Assembly (NCBI RefSeq): GCF_001509795.1 | Contig: NZ_LLZN01000038.1 | Span: 1 to 64,000, forward strand | Source: Streptomyces sp. NRRL WC-3605 | Lineage (GTDB): Bacteria > Actinomycetota > Actinomycetes > Streptomycetales > Streptomycetaceae | Reading direction: 5' to 3' | DNA: 64,000 bases | Shown here: one piece after another, positions 44,685-52,806 of the stretch | Position numbering within the stretch: the first letter of the stretch is position 1 | How the letters are laid out: each line of letters starts with the position of its first letter | Translations under genes and position numbers: made by a program | Notes under the pieces: model-generated | Databases searched by the model: none | Seen by the model: the letters and a program-made list of their open reading frames with translations, nothing else | Told to the model about the DNA's origin: nothing

Positions 44685-44719
44685 CCGCCTGATAACCCCG
44701 AGGCTTCGAGGAGAAGATC

Positions 44720-45079
44720 ATGGCCATCGCCGAAGTGGGCTCCGTCGTCCTGGACTGTCCCGACCCGCGCGCGCTCGCCGAGTTCTACGCCAAGGTGCTC
44801 GACGGCACGATCGTGGACGAGGGCGACTGGGTGGACCTGAAGGTGCCCGGCGGGCCGACGCTCGCCTTCCAGGCCGCCCCCGGCTACGTGCCGCCGCGCT
44901 GGCCCTCGCCGGAGCAGTCGCAGCAGTTCCATCTGGACCTGACGGTCCCGGACCTGGACACGGCCGAGAAGGCGGTGCTGGAGCTGGGCGCGACGCCGCT
45001 GGAGACCGACGACCGCGAGCGGACCTTCCGGGTTTACGCGGACCCGGCGGGGCACCCGTTCTGCCTCTGCGCCTGCTGA
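44720..45079 (+). CDS. VOC (glyoxalase/bleomycin-resistance fold) protein, copy 1
   Basis: This 119-residue vicinal-oxygen-chelate protein has GSVVLDCPDPRALAEFYAKVLDG at the N terminus, QQFHLDLTVPDLDTAEKAVLELGA, and a C-terminal RVYADPAGHPFCLC. Such proteins are glyoxalase-like or drug-binding; the substrate is unknown. The ATG follows GAGGAG. It is followed after 14 bases by a paralogue (copy 2), so the two are a tandem duplication in one operon, probably controlled by the divergent CGNR gene. Confidence 0.9.
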   Translation: MAIAEVGSVVLDCPDPRALAEFYAKVLDGTIVDEGDWVDLKVPGGPTLAFQAAPGYVPPRWPSPEQSQQFHLDLTVPDLDTAEKAVLELGATPLETDDRERTFRVYADPAGHPFCLCAC

Positions 45080-45093
45080 CGAGGAGGACCCCC

Positions 45094-45480
45094 ATGGCAC
45101 CCGCGGCGCGTCTGCGTTCCGTCGTCGTCGACTGCCCGGACCCGCGCGCCCTGGCCCGCTTCTACGCGGGCGTCGGCGGCGGGACCCCCGAGGACGAGGA
45201 CCCGGACTGGGTCGTGCTGCGGCTCCCGGACGGGCCCCGGCTGGCCTTCCAGCGGGCGCCCGGGTACGCCCCGCCGGACTGGCCGCGGGCCGACCACGAC
45301 TCGCAGCAGTTCCACCTCGACTTCGACGCCGGGTCCACCTGGGAGGAGGTCGACCTGGCGCAGGAGAAGGTGCTGAAGCTGGGGGCGCGGCTGCTCCGGG
45401 CGCAGGACGAGGAGGGCTTCCGGGTGTACGCCGACCCGGTGGGCCATCCGTTCTGCCTGTGCCGGATCGACGAGGGCTGA
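45094..45480 (+). CDS. VOC (glyoxalase/bleomycin-resistance fold) protein, copy 2
   Basis: This 128-residue paralogue of the preceding gene shares VVDCPDPRALARFYAGVGGG, QRAPGYAPPDWPRADHDSQQ and FRVYADPVGHPFCLCR in the same order. The ATG at 45094 has GAGGAGG upstream. The acidic loop (PEDEDPDWV) is longer than in copy 1. The pair may work as a heterodimer, since VOC domains normally combine two modules; this is inference. Confidence 0.9.
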   Translation: MAPAARLRSVVVDCPDPRALARFYAGVGGGTPEDEDPDWVVLRLPDGPRLAFQRAPGYAPPDWPRADHDSQQFHLDFDAGSTWEEVDLAQEKVLKLGARLLRAQDEEGFRVYADPVGHPFCLCRIDEG

Positions 45481-45492
45481 GCCGGGCTGCGG

Positions 45493-46605
45493 TCAGCCGT
45501 CCAGGTCGGTGATCGTGGCCGTCGAGGGTGCGCGGCGGCGCTGCGCCTCGCGGGCGGCGAAGTCGGCCTCGCGCAGCACCCGCTGGACGTTCCCCCAGGT
45601 CAGCTGGGCGATGTCGGTCTCGGACCAGTCGCGGCGCAGCAGCTCGGCGACGAGCCGCGGGTAGCCGGAGACGTCGGCCAGGTCCTGGGGGTGGGCGCTG
45701 CCGGTGTCGTAGGTGCCGGACAGGCCGACGCAGTCCGCCCCGGCCAGCGCGCGCACATGGTCGAGGTGGTCGGCGACGTCCCGGACGGACGGGCCGGTCT
45801 GCTCGGCGGTGAGCGGCACCATGCACAGCCCCTTGGCGGCGCCGAGCGCGGTCAGCAGGTCGTCGGGGAGGTTGGCGGGGTGCGGGCGCAGGGCGCGGGC
45901 CGCCGAGCGGGTGCACAGCACCGGCGCCTTGGAGACCGCGCAGGCCCGGCGGACGGTGTCGGGGCCGGCGCCGGAGAGGTCGGCCAGCACACCGAGCCGG
46001 TTCATCTCGCGCAGCACCTCCTCGCCGAACCGGGTGAGTCCCGTCTCGCCGGCCCAGGACACCCCGGTGAGCGTCAGGGCGCGCAGCCCGAGGCCGTGCA
46101 GGCAGCGCAGGATGCCGAGCGAGTCGCCGAGGGCGACGGCCGCGGCGGGCCCGGGCAGGACGGCGGTACGGCCGCTGTGCCGGACGTCGGTGACCGGGCC
46201 GGGCGCGCCGGCCAGGCGCAGACCGTCCGGGTGGGCGCGGACGACGGTCCTGACGAGGTCGAGCTGGTCCAGGGTGGCGCCGACGGCCCGGTCGCCGGTC
46301 ATGCCGTCCGGCAGGTGCAGCGCCCAGAAGAGCGCCCCGACGCGGCCCTCGCGCAGCCGCGGCACATCGGTGTCGACGGCGCTCTCGCCGAGTTCCAGGT
46401 CGAACCAGGACAGGGGGCGCAGCGCCCGGGACAGGCCGCTGTGGCCGTCGGCGACGGGGTGGGCGTCGAGCAGGGCGCGGGCTCGTGCGAGCAGGTCGGC
46501 CGCCGCGGGCTCCCGGGCGGGTCCGGGGTGTTCCCCGATGACCGGCGCGGGCAGATCGTCCGTCGCGCCGCCCTCGGCCCCGGCGTCGTACTTGAGCTCT
46601 GCCAT
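45493..46605 (-). CDS. Degenerate M19 (membrane dipeptidase) paralogue, likely inactive
   Basis: This 370-residue protein aligns along its length with the active dipeptidase next door (for example MNRLGVLADL against [10 protein letters not shown], and VSGYPRLVAEL against [11 protein letters not shown]). Every catalytic position is changed. HxD is HSG (Gly57), the bridging Glu is Ala154, and the histidines equivalent to 155, 196 and 217 of the neighbour are Gly181, Gly212 and Arg233. Asp325 of the neighbour is Thr298. The reading frame is intact with normal codon bias, so it is maintained as a pseudoenzyme, perhaps a binding or regulatory partner. The ATG at 46605 has GGAG upstream. Confidence 0.85.
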   Translation of the reverse strand: MAELKYDAGAEGGATDDLPAPVIGEHPGPAREPAAADLLARARALLDAHPVADGHSGLSRALRPLSWFDLELGESAVDTDVPRLREGRVGALFWALHLPDGMTGDRAVGATLDQLDLVRTVVRAHPDGLRLAGAPGPVTDVRHSGRTAVLPGPAAAVALGDSLGILRCLHGLGLRALTLTGVSWAGETGLTRFGEEVLREMNRLGVLADLSGAGPDTVRRACAVSKAPVLCTRSAARALRPHPANLPDDLLTALGAAKGLCMVPLTAEQTGPSVRDVADHLDHVRALAGADCVGLSGTYDTGSAHPQDLADVSGYPRLVAELLRRDWSETDIAQLTWGNVQRVLREADFAAREAQRRRAPSTATITDLDG

Positions 46606-46736
46606 GGCGGTCTCCGTACGGGATCGGCGGTGCTGATCAGCGGTACGGTTCACCGTCGCACGGGGGCGCGGGCGCTTCTCGGTGGGTGGGGCGTTCGGGG
46701 GTAGGCGGGACACGGCCGGCCCGCCCACCCCCCGGG

Positions 46737-47930
46737 TCAGGCGTCCAGCTCCGCGAGGGTGGCGTTGGACGGTCCGCGGGTGGCCTGCAGGTCGCGGGCC
46801 ACGTCCTCGGCGGCGCCGAGCACCCGGACGGCGTTGCGCCAGGTCAGCTTGGCCAGGTCGGTCCTCGACCAGCCGCGGTCCAGCAGCTCGGCGATCAGGT
46901 TCGGGTAGCCGGTGACGTCGTTCAGGCCCTCGGGCGTGAACGCGGTGCCGTCGTAGTCGCCGCCGATGCCGAGGTGGTCGATCCCGGCGACCTCGCGCAT
47001 GTGGTCGAGGTGGTCGGCGACCGTGGCCACGGTGGCGACCGGGCGCGGGTTGCTCTCCTCGAAGGCGCGGTGCACCTTCATCGCCTCGGCGGTGGTGTCG
47101 AGGTGGTGGAAGCCGTGCGCCCGCATGTTCTCGTCCGCGGCGGCGGTCCAGTCGACGGCCGCCTGGAGGACGAACTTCGGCACGAACGTGACCATCGCGA
47201 CGCCGCCGTTGGCGGGGAGCCGTTCCAGCACGTCGTCGGGGATGTTGCGCGGGTGGTCGCAGACCGCGCGGGACGAGGAGTGGGAGAAGATCACCGGGGC
47301 GGCGGTGGTGTCGAGCGCGTCGCGCATCGTCGTGGCCGCCACGTGCGAGAGGTCGACCAGCATGCCCTCGCGGTTCATCTCCCGCACGACCTCGCGCCCG
47401 AAGGCGGACAGGCCGCCCACGCCGGGCTCGTCGGTCGCCGAGTCGGCCCAGGCGATGTTGTCGTTGTGCGTGAGCGTCATGTAGCGGACGCCGAGGGCGT
47501 ACAGCGCCCGCAGCGTGGCCAGGGACTCCGCGATCGAGTGGCCGCCCTCGGCCCCCATCAGGGAGGCGATACGGCCCTCGGCGCGGGCCGCCTCCATGTC
47601 GGCGGCCGTCAGCGCCGGGCGCAGGTCGGCGGGATGGCGGGCCAGCAGCTGCCGTACGCAGTCGATCTGCTCCAGCGTGGCGCTGACCGCCTGGTCGCCG
47701 GCGTAGTCCGAGCGGACGTACACCGACCAGAACTGGGCGCCCACACCGCCCGCGCGCAGCCGCGGGATGTCGGTGTGCAGGTGGGCGCTCTGGTCGGCGG
47801 CTATGTCGCGGGCGGCGATGTCGTAGCGGACCTGTTCGCGCAGGGCCCAGGGCAGGTCGTTGTGGCCGTCGACGACCGGGAACTCGCGCAGCAGGTCCCG
47901 GGCGGTCTCCAGGGAGGTCATCGGCGTCAC
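46737..47930 (-). CDS. M19 family membrane dipeptidase (renal dipeptidase-like)
   Basis: This 397-residue zinc dipeptidase has all family residues: His23 and Asp25 (DGHNDLPW), bridging Glu128 (MGAEGGHS), His155 (LTHNDNIAW), His196 (VDLSHVA), His217 (FSHSSSRAV) and Asp325 (GGDYDG). It should cleave dipeptides, possibly with a D-residue or modified C terminus. There is no signal peptide, so it is cytoplasmic. The GTG at 47930 overlaps the purE stop (GTGA), giving coupling with purK-purE. The degenerate paralogue follows downstream. Confidence 0.93.
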   Translation of the reverse strand: MTPMTSLETARDLLREFPVVDGHNDLPWALREQVRYDIAARDIAADQSAHLHTDIPRLRAGGVGAQFWSVYVRSDYAGDQAVSATLEQIDCVRQLLARHPADLRPALTAADMEAARAEGRIASLMGAEGGHSIAESLATLRALYALGVRYMTLTHNDNIAWADSATDEPGVGGLSAFGREVVREMNREGMLVDLSHVAATTMRDALDTTAAPVIFSHSSSRAVCDHPRNIPDDVLERLPANGGVAMVTFVPKFVLQAAVDWTAAADENMRAHGFHHLDTTAEAMKVHRAFEESNPRPVATVATVADHLDHMREVAGIDHLGIGGDYDGTAFTPEGLNDVTGYPNLIAELLDRGWSRTDLAKLTWRNAVRVLGAAEDVARDLQATRGPSNATLAELDA

Positions 47931-48454
47931 TTCCCGGCGCCGAAGCCGAAGCCGGCCGCGCCCTCGACCTTGGACCGCAGCCGCTTGCCCTTCTCGGTCG
48001 CCTGGTCGTTCAGCTCCTGCTGGAACTCGCTCATCCGCTGGAGCAGTTCCTCGTCGTGCGTGGCGAGGATGCGGGCGGCGAGCAGGCCGGCGTTGCGGGC
48101 GCCGGCGACGGAGACGGTGGCGACGGGCACACCGGCCGGCATCTGCACGATGGACAGCAGGGAGTCCATGCCGTCGAGGTACTTCAGCGGGACGGGGACG
48201 CCGATGACGGGCAGCGGGGTGACGGACGCGAGCATGCCCGGCAGATGGGCGGCGCCGCCCGCCCCGGCGATGATCACCTTCAGCCCGCGCTCGGCCGCCT
48301 GCTCACCGTAGGTGATCATCTCGCGGGGCATGCGGTGCGCGGAGACGACGTCGACCTCGTACGCGATCTCGAACTCGTCGAGGGCCTTGGCGGCGGCCTC
48401 CATGACGGGCCAGTCACTGTCCGACCCCATGACGATGCCAACAACAGGGCTCAT
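47927..48454 (-). CDS. purE: N5-carboxyaminoimidazole ribonucleotide mutase
   Basis: PurE class I moves the carboxyl group of N5-CAIR to give CAIR in purine synthesis. It has 175 residues, with signatures [16 protein letters not shown], the substrate-site SAHRMP and [14 protein letters not shown]. The C-terminal 30 residues are charged and then Gly/Phe-rich. The ATG overlaps the purK stop by four bases, so the two are translationally coupled. The product of purK is the substrate. Confidence 0.96.
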   Translation of the reverse strand: MSPVVGIVMGSDSDWPVMEAAAKALDEFEIAYEVDVVSAHRMPREMITYGEQAAERGLKVIIAGAGGAAHLPGMLASVTPLPVIGVPVPLKYLDGMDSLLSIVQMPAGVPVATVSVAGARNAGLLAARILATHDEELLQRMSEFQQELNDQATEKGKRLRSKVEGAAGFGFGAGK

Positions 48455-49590
48455 TCGGTGATCGTGCCTCTCAGGTAGCCGGCAGCGTGACGGGCGCGCT
48501 CCAGCACGTCGTCGAGGTCGTCGCCGTAGGTGTTCACGTGACCGACCTTGCGGCCGGGCTTCACGTCCTTGCCGTACATGTGGATCTTGAGCTGGGGGTC
48601 GCGGGCCATGCAGTGCAGGTACGCCGAGTACATGTCCGGGTAGTCGCCGCCGAGGACGTTGACCATGACGGTCCACTTCGCGCGGGGGCGCGGGTCGCCG
48701 AGCGGGAGGTCCAGGACGGCCCGGACGTGATTGGCGAACTGGCTGGTGATCGCGCCGTCCTGGCTCCAGTGACCGGAGTTGTGCGGGCGCATCGCCAGCT
48801 CGTTGACGAGGATGCGGCCGTCGCGGGTCTGGAACAGCTCGACGGCGAGGTGCCCGACGACGCCGAGCTCCTTCGCGATCCGCAGCGCCATCTCCTCGGC
48901 CCGCAGGGCGAGGGCCTCGTCCAGGTCAGGGGCCGGGGCGATCACGGTGTCGCAGACGCCGTTCACCTGCTGCGACTCGACGACCGGGTAGGCGACGGCC
49001 TGACCGTGCGGGGAGCGCACGACGTTGGCGGCGAGCTCGCGGACGTAGTCGACCTTCTCCTCGGCGAGGACCGGGACGCCGGCGCGGAACGGCTCGGCGG
49101 CCTCCTCGGCGGAGTCGACGACCCAGACGCCCTTGCCGTCGTAGCCGCCGCGGACCGTCTTCAGGACGACCGGGAAGCCGTCCCCCTCGGCGGCGAACGC
49201 GGCGACGTCCTGCGGGTCGCTCACGATGCGGTGCCGGGGGCAGGGCACCCCGATCGCATCGAGCCTCGCCCGCATCACGCCCTTGTCCTGGGCGTGCACG
49301 AGCGCGTCGGGGCCGGGGCGCACGGGGATGCCGTCCGCCTCCAGGGCCCTGAGGTGCTCGGTGGGTACATGTTCGTGATCGAAGGTGATCACATCGCACC
49401 CTTGCGCGAACGCGCGCAGCGTGTCCAGGTCGCGGTAGTCGCCTACGACGACATCACCGACGACCTGCGCCGCGGAATCCTGAGGAGTGTCACTGAGGAG
49501 CTTGAACCTGATGCCGAGCGGAATGCCCGCCTCGTGTGTCATACGAGCGAGCTGACCCCCGCCGACCATGCCGACTACCGGAAACGTCAC
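48451..49590 (-). CDS. purK: N5-carboxyaminoimidazole ribonucleotide synthase
   Basis: PurK is an ATP-grasp enzyme that carboxylates AIR with bicarbonate. It has 379 residues, beginning with [18 protein letters not shown], then the ATP-grasp core [18 protein letters not shown] and the metal-site region [17 protein letters not shown]. The start is GTG at 49590. A -10-like TACTCT (49602-49597) ends six bases upstream and no ribosome-binding site is visible, so the purK-purE-dipeptidase mRNA is probably leaderless. Confidence 0.95.
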   Translation of the reverse strand: MTFPVVGMVGGGQLARMTHEAGIPLGIRFKLLSDTPQDSAAQVVGDVVVGDYRDLDTLRAFAQGCDVITFDHEHVPTEHLRALEADGIPVRPGPDALVHAQDKGVMRARLDAIGVPCPRHRIVSDPQDVAAFAAEGDGFPVVLKTVRGGYDGKGVWVVDSAEEAAEPFRAGVPVLAEEKVDYVRELAANVVRSPHGQAVAYPVVESQQVNGVCDTVIAPAPDLDEALALRAEEMALRIAKELGVVGHLAVELFQTRDGRILVNELAMRPHNSGHWSQDGAITSQFANHVRAVLDLPLGDPRPRAKWTVMVNVLGGDYPDMYSAYLHCMARDPQLKIHMYGKDVKPGRKVGHVNTYGDDLDDVLERARHAAGYLRGTITE

Positions 49591-49742
49591 GCCCCTAGAG
49601 TATCGGCCGCGCGGCGGCACCCCTCTTACCGGACTTTTCCAGGGCTCTTCCCGACCCGGGACGTCACGCGCGGGCGATCACCGAGGGGGGTGGATAGCAT
49701 GGGTGGGTTGACGACCACCGACCGACAGGAGCCTTCACGACC

Positions 49743-50297
49743 ATGGAACGTGGTTCCTCGGGGCTTCAGGAGGCGCCTGCGGCGCGCACTACGGTGCGGC
49801 AGCGCCTCGACCGGCTGGCCCGCGAGGTCGCCAAGTTCGGCGCGGTGGGCGGGGCGGGGCTGCTGGTCAACCTGCTCGTGTTCAACCTGGTACGGCAGGT
49901 CACCGATCTGCCGGTGGTGCGGGCGAGCGTCATCGCGACCGTCATCGCGATCATCTTCAACTACATCGGCTTCCGGTACTTCACCTACCGCGACCGCGAC
50001 AAGAGCCGGCGCACCAAGGAGATGACCCTCTTCCTGCTGTTCAGCGTCGCGGGCCTGGTCATCGAGAACGGGGTGCTCTACACGGCGACCTACGGGTTCG
50101 GCTGGGACAGCCCGCTGCAGAGCAACATCTTCAAGTTCCTCGGCATCGGCATCGCGACGCTGTTCCGCTTCTGGTCGTACCGCACGTGGGTGTTCCGTGC
50201 GCTGCCGGTGCAGAAGGACCCCGTGGCCGGCGGGGAACCGCGCCCGGAGTCCCGCTCGGGCTCGGACGAGACCTCCTCCCGCCAGCACGTGAGCTGA
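49743..50297 (+). CDS. GtrA family membrane protein
   Basis: This 184-residue GtrA-like protein has four hydrophobic helices. FGAVGGAGLLVNLLVFNLV is the first; the family motif NYIGFRYFTYRDRDKS and the final FRFWSYRTWVF are also present. GtrA proteins are thought to flip or hand over lipid-linked sugars for surface glycosylation, which fits the envelope genes in this window. The ATG at 49743 begins MERGSSGLQEAPAART, and the C-terminal 25 residues are polar. It is divergent from purK and convergent with the histidine kinase gene. Confidence 0.9.
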   Translation: MERGSSGLQEAPAARTTVRQRLDRLAREVAKFGAVGGAGLLVNLLVFNLVRQVTDLPVVRASVIATVIAIIFNYIGFRYFTYRDRDKSRRTKEMTLFLLFSVAGLVIENGVLYTATYGFGWDSPLQSNIFKFLGIGIATLFRFWSYRTWVFRALPVQKDPVAGGEPRPESRSGSDETSSRQHVS

Positions 50298-50310
50298 GAG
50301 CGCGCACTGC

Positions 50311-51585
50311 CTAGCGGACCGTGCGCTCGGTGTCCCCGGAGGTCTTCTTCGGTGGGGCCGTGCGGGACAGGAACAGGGCGAAGACCGGCGGGTTCGTCTG
50401 CAGCATCTCCAGCCGCCCCCCGTCCGCCTCGGCGAGGTCGCGGGCGACCGCCAGGCCGATCCCGGTGGAGTTGCGGCCGCTGATGGCGCGCTCGAAGATC
50501 CGGGCCCCCAGGTCGGCCGGGATGCCGGGCCCCTCGTCCGTGACCTCGATGACCGCCTGGTTGCCGGTGACGCGGGTGCGCAGCGCCACCGTCCCGCCGC
50601 CGTGCATGAGCGAGTTCTCGATCAGGGCGGCCAGCACCTGCGCGACCGCCCCGGGGGTGCCGACCGCCGTCAGGTGCCGTTTGCCCGAGCTGACGATGGC
50701 CCGCCCCGCGCTGCGGTACGCCGGGCGCCACTCCGCGAGCTGCTGCTGGATCACCTCGTCGAGGTCGAAGGTGACCGCGGAGCCGCTGCGGGGGTCGCGG
50801 GAGTTGGTCAGCAGCCGCTCCACCACGTCCGTCAGGCGCTCCACCTGTGCCAGCGCGATGGTCGCCTCCTCCTTCACCGTGTCGGGGTCGTCGGTGAGGG
50901 TGATCTCCTCCAGCCGCATGGACAGCGCGGTCAGCGGCGTGCGCAGCTGGTGCGAGGCGTCGGCGGCCAGCCGCCGCTCCGCGGTCAGCATCCGCGCGAT
51001 GCGCTCGGCGGAGGAGTCCAGCACGTCGGCCACCCGGTCCAGCTCGGGCACGCCGTAGCGCTTGTGGCGGGGGCGGGGGTCGCCCGAGCCGAGCCGTTCC
51101 GCCGTCTCGGCGAGGTCGGTGAGCGGTGAGGCCAGCCGGCTGGCCTGGCGCACCGCGAGCAGGACGGCCGCGATCACCGCGAGCAGGGCCACCGCGGCGA
51201 TGATCAGCAGCGTCCGGCCGACCTCGCGGGTCACCGACGAGCGCGGCTCCAGCACGGTGACCGACTCGCCCTCCTCGCCCCGCTCGCGCGCGCTGATGAC
51301 GTCGCCGCCGGGCCGGTCGCCGACCTCGATCACGGGCTTGCCGGGGATGCGGATCTCGGCGTAGCGGTCGCCCTGGATCTGGTCGCGCAGCACGGCGGCG
51401 TCGACGGTCTCGTCGCCGAGCAGCCGGCTGTCGACGATGCTGGCGAGCCGCACCGCCTCGGTGTCCACCCGCTCCTGCGCGGTGTTGCTGATCGTCCGGG
51501 TCTCGACGATGACCAGCGACACCCCGAACACGGCGATCACGACGAGGACGACGGCAAGGGTGGACTGGATCAGTCGGCGGCGCAT
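50311..51585 (-). CDS. Two-component sensor histidine kinase
   Basis: This 424-residue membrane sensor has helices at about 5-28 and 125-147 flanking a short extracellular domain of about 95 residues. A HAMP region follows (to about 210). The H-box ASHQLRTPLTALSMRLEE carries the phospho-His, and ATPase boxes N (LIENSLMHGGG), G1 (DEGPGIP) and G2 (RNSTGIGLAVA) follow. The signal sensed is unknown. It is preceded by its response regulator gene, with 48 bases between, in one operon. The ATG at 51585 begins MRRRLIQSTLAVVLVV. Confidence 0.94.
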   Translation of the reverse strand: MRRRLIQSTLAVVLVVIAVFGVSLVIVETRTISNTAQERVDTEAVRLASIVDSRLLGDETVDAAVLRDQIQGDRYAEIRIPGKPVIEVGDRPGGDVISARERGEEGESVTVLEPRSSVTREVGRTLLIIAAVALLAVIAAVLLAVRQASRLASPLTDLAETAERLGSGDPRPRHKRYGVPELDRVADVLDSSAERIARMLTAERRLAADASHQLRTPLTALSMRLEEITLTDDPDTVKEEATIALAQVERLTDVVERLLTNSRDPRSGSAVTFDLDEVIQQQLAEWRPAYRSAGRAIVSSGKRHLTAVGTPGAVAQVLAALIENSLMHGGGTVALRTRVTGNQAVIEVTDEGPGIPADLGARIFERAISGRNSTGIGLAVARDLAEADGGRLEMLQTNPPVFALFLSRTAPPKKTSGDTERTVR

Positions 51586-51633
51586 GGCGTGTTACTCACC
51601 TGTCGGGCTCGGGAACCGGTGCGGGCCCGCGGC

Positions 51634-52311
51634 TCAGCTCTTCTCGAAGCGGAAACCCACGCCCCGCACCGTCGCGATGTAGCGGGGGTTCGCCGCGTCG
51701 TCGCCCAACTTCTTACGCAGCCAGGAGATGTGCATGTCGAGGGTCTTGGTCGAGGACCACCAGGTGGTGTCCCAGACCTCGCGCATCAGCTGGTCGCGGG
51801 TGACCACCCGGCCCGCGTCGCGCACCAGCACCCGCAGCAGGTCGAACTCCTTGGCGGTGAGCTGGAGTTCCTCGTCGCCCATCCAGGCGCGGTGCGACTC
51901 GACGTCGATCCGCACGCCGTGCGTGGCGGGCGGCTGCTGGGGCTCGGCGGAGCCGCGCCGCAGCAGGGCCCGGACGCGCGCGAGCAGTTCGGCGAGCCGG
52001 AACGGCTTGGTGACGTAGTCGTCGGCGCCCGCGTCGAGACCCACGACGGTGTCGACCTCGTCGGCGCGCGCGGTCAGGATCAGGATGGGCACGGCGTGAC
52101 CGTCGGCCCGCAGCCGGCGGGCCACCTCGAGGCCGTCCATGCCGGGCAGCCCGAGATCCAGCACGACGAGGTCGATGCCGCCCTGCATTCCGGCGTCGAG
52201 GGCGGTGGGCCCGTCCTCGCGGACCTCGACCTCGTACCCTTCCCGGCGCAGTGCGCGGGCCAGCGGCTCCGAAATGGACGCGTCGTCCTCGGCGAGCAGT
52301 ACTCGGGTCAT
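51634..52311 (-). CDS. OmpR/PhoB-type response regulator
   Basis: This 225-residue protein has a receiver domain 1-115 (acidic pocket Glu8/Asp9/Asp10, phospho-acceptor Asp52 in LVVLDLGLPGMDG, YVTKPF lysine). The C-terminal winged-helix DNA-binding domain (130-225) has ELQLTAKEFDLLRVLV and HISWLRKKLGDDAANPRYI. It controls genes in response to the adjacent kinase. The ATG at 52311 has no better alternative. It is first in the operon, and the upstream 495-base region is shared with the divergent POT transporter. Confidence 0.94.
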   Translation of the reverse strand: MTRVLLAEDDASISEPLARALRREGYEVEVREDGPTALDAGMQGGIDLVVLDLGLPGMDGLEVARRLRADGHAVPILILTARADEVDTVVGLDAGADDYVTKPFRLAELLARVRALLRRGSAEPQQPPATHGVRIDVESHRAWMGDEELQLTAKEFDLLRVLVRDAGRVVTRDQLMREVWDTTWWSSTKTLDMHISWLRKKLGDDAANPRYIATVRGVGFRFEKS

Positions 52312-52806
52312 GAGCTGATGGTAGTCCGCCCGCATCGGGCGCCGGGGTGGGATCGGCCCCTTGGTTCTTACCGTCCTCCGTCGCTCTTCTTACCTTCTTC
52401 GGGAGTGGTACAGACCATACGTGGAAGGTGCGACCCTGGAGGGGCCTTCGAATAGGTGTGCACGGTTGCGTCCAAACCTGTGATTCGCGTCTCAAGCCCT
52501 TCCATATGGGGCGGTGTCGTGACGTATGGTGAATCTACGCCTGTAGCACTGCGGGGACCTCCGGCCACTTGACGCCGGGGGTCTCTCTTGCGTAGGGGCC
52601 GTTCCCGGCCCCGTGCAGCAATGACCTGTGGCCGGGCCTCCGATGGCGGGGGCGTGGATCCCGACGGTCGCCGTCTTCCGCTCCTCATCCGGACGGACTC
52701 CCCCAGGGCGTGGGGGCGACGGTCTCGTCCGTCGGTGCCGGCCGCCCCCCCACCGGGCGCGTGACCGCTCCATGTCGCATGCGCGTCCCGACAGCAAGGA
52801 ACGACC
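52312..52806. other. Divergent regulatory region, response regulator / POT transporter (495 bp)
   Basis: No gene is supported. A 7-base-pair hairpin GGGGCCG-TTCC-CGGCCCC is at 52595-52612. A TTGACG at 52569-52574 has only a poor partner 17-18 bases on. AT-richer sequence around 52500-52545 (TATGG, GAATCTACG) probably carries the transporter promoter. A ribosome-binding AAGGA is at 52796-52800. Confidence 0.5.
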
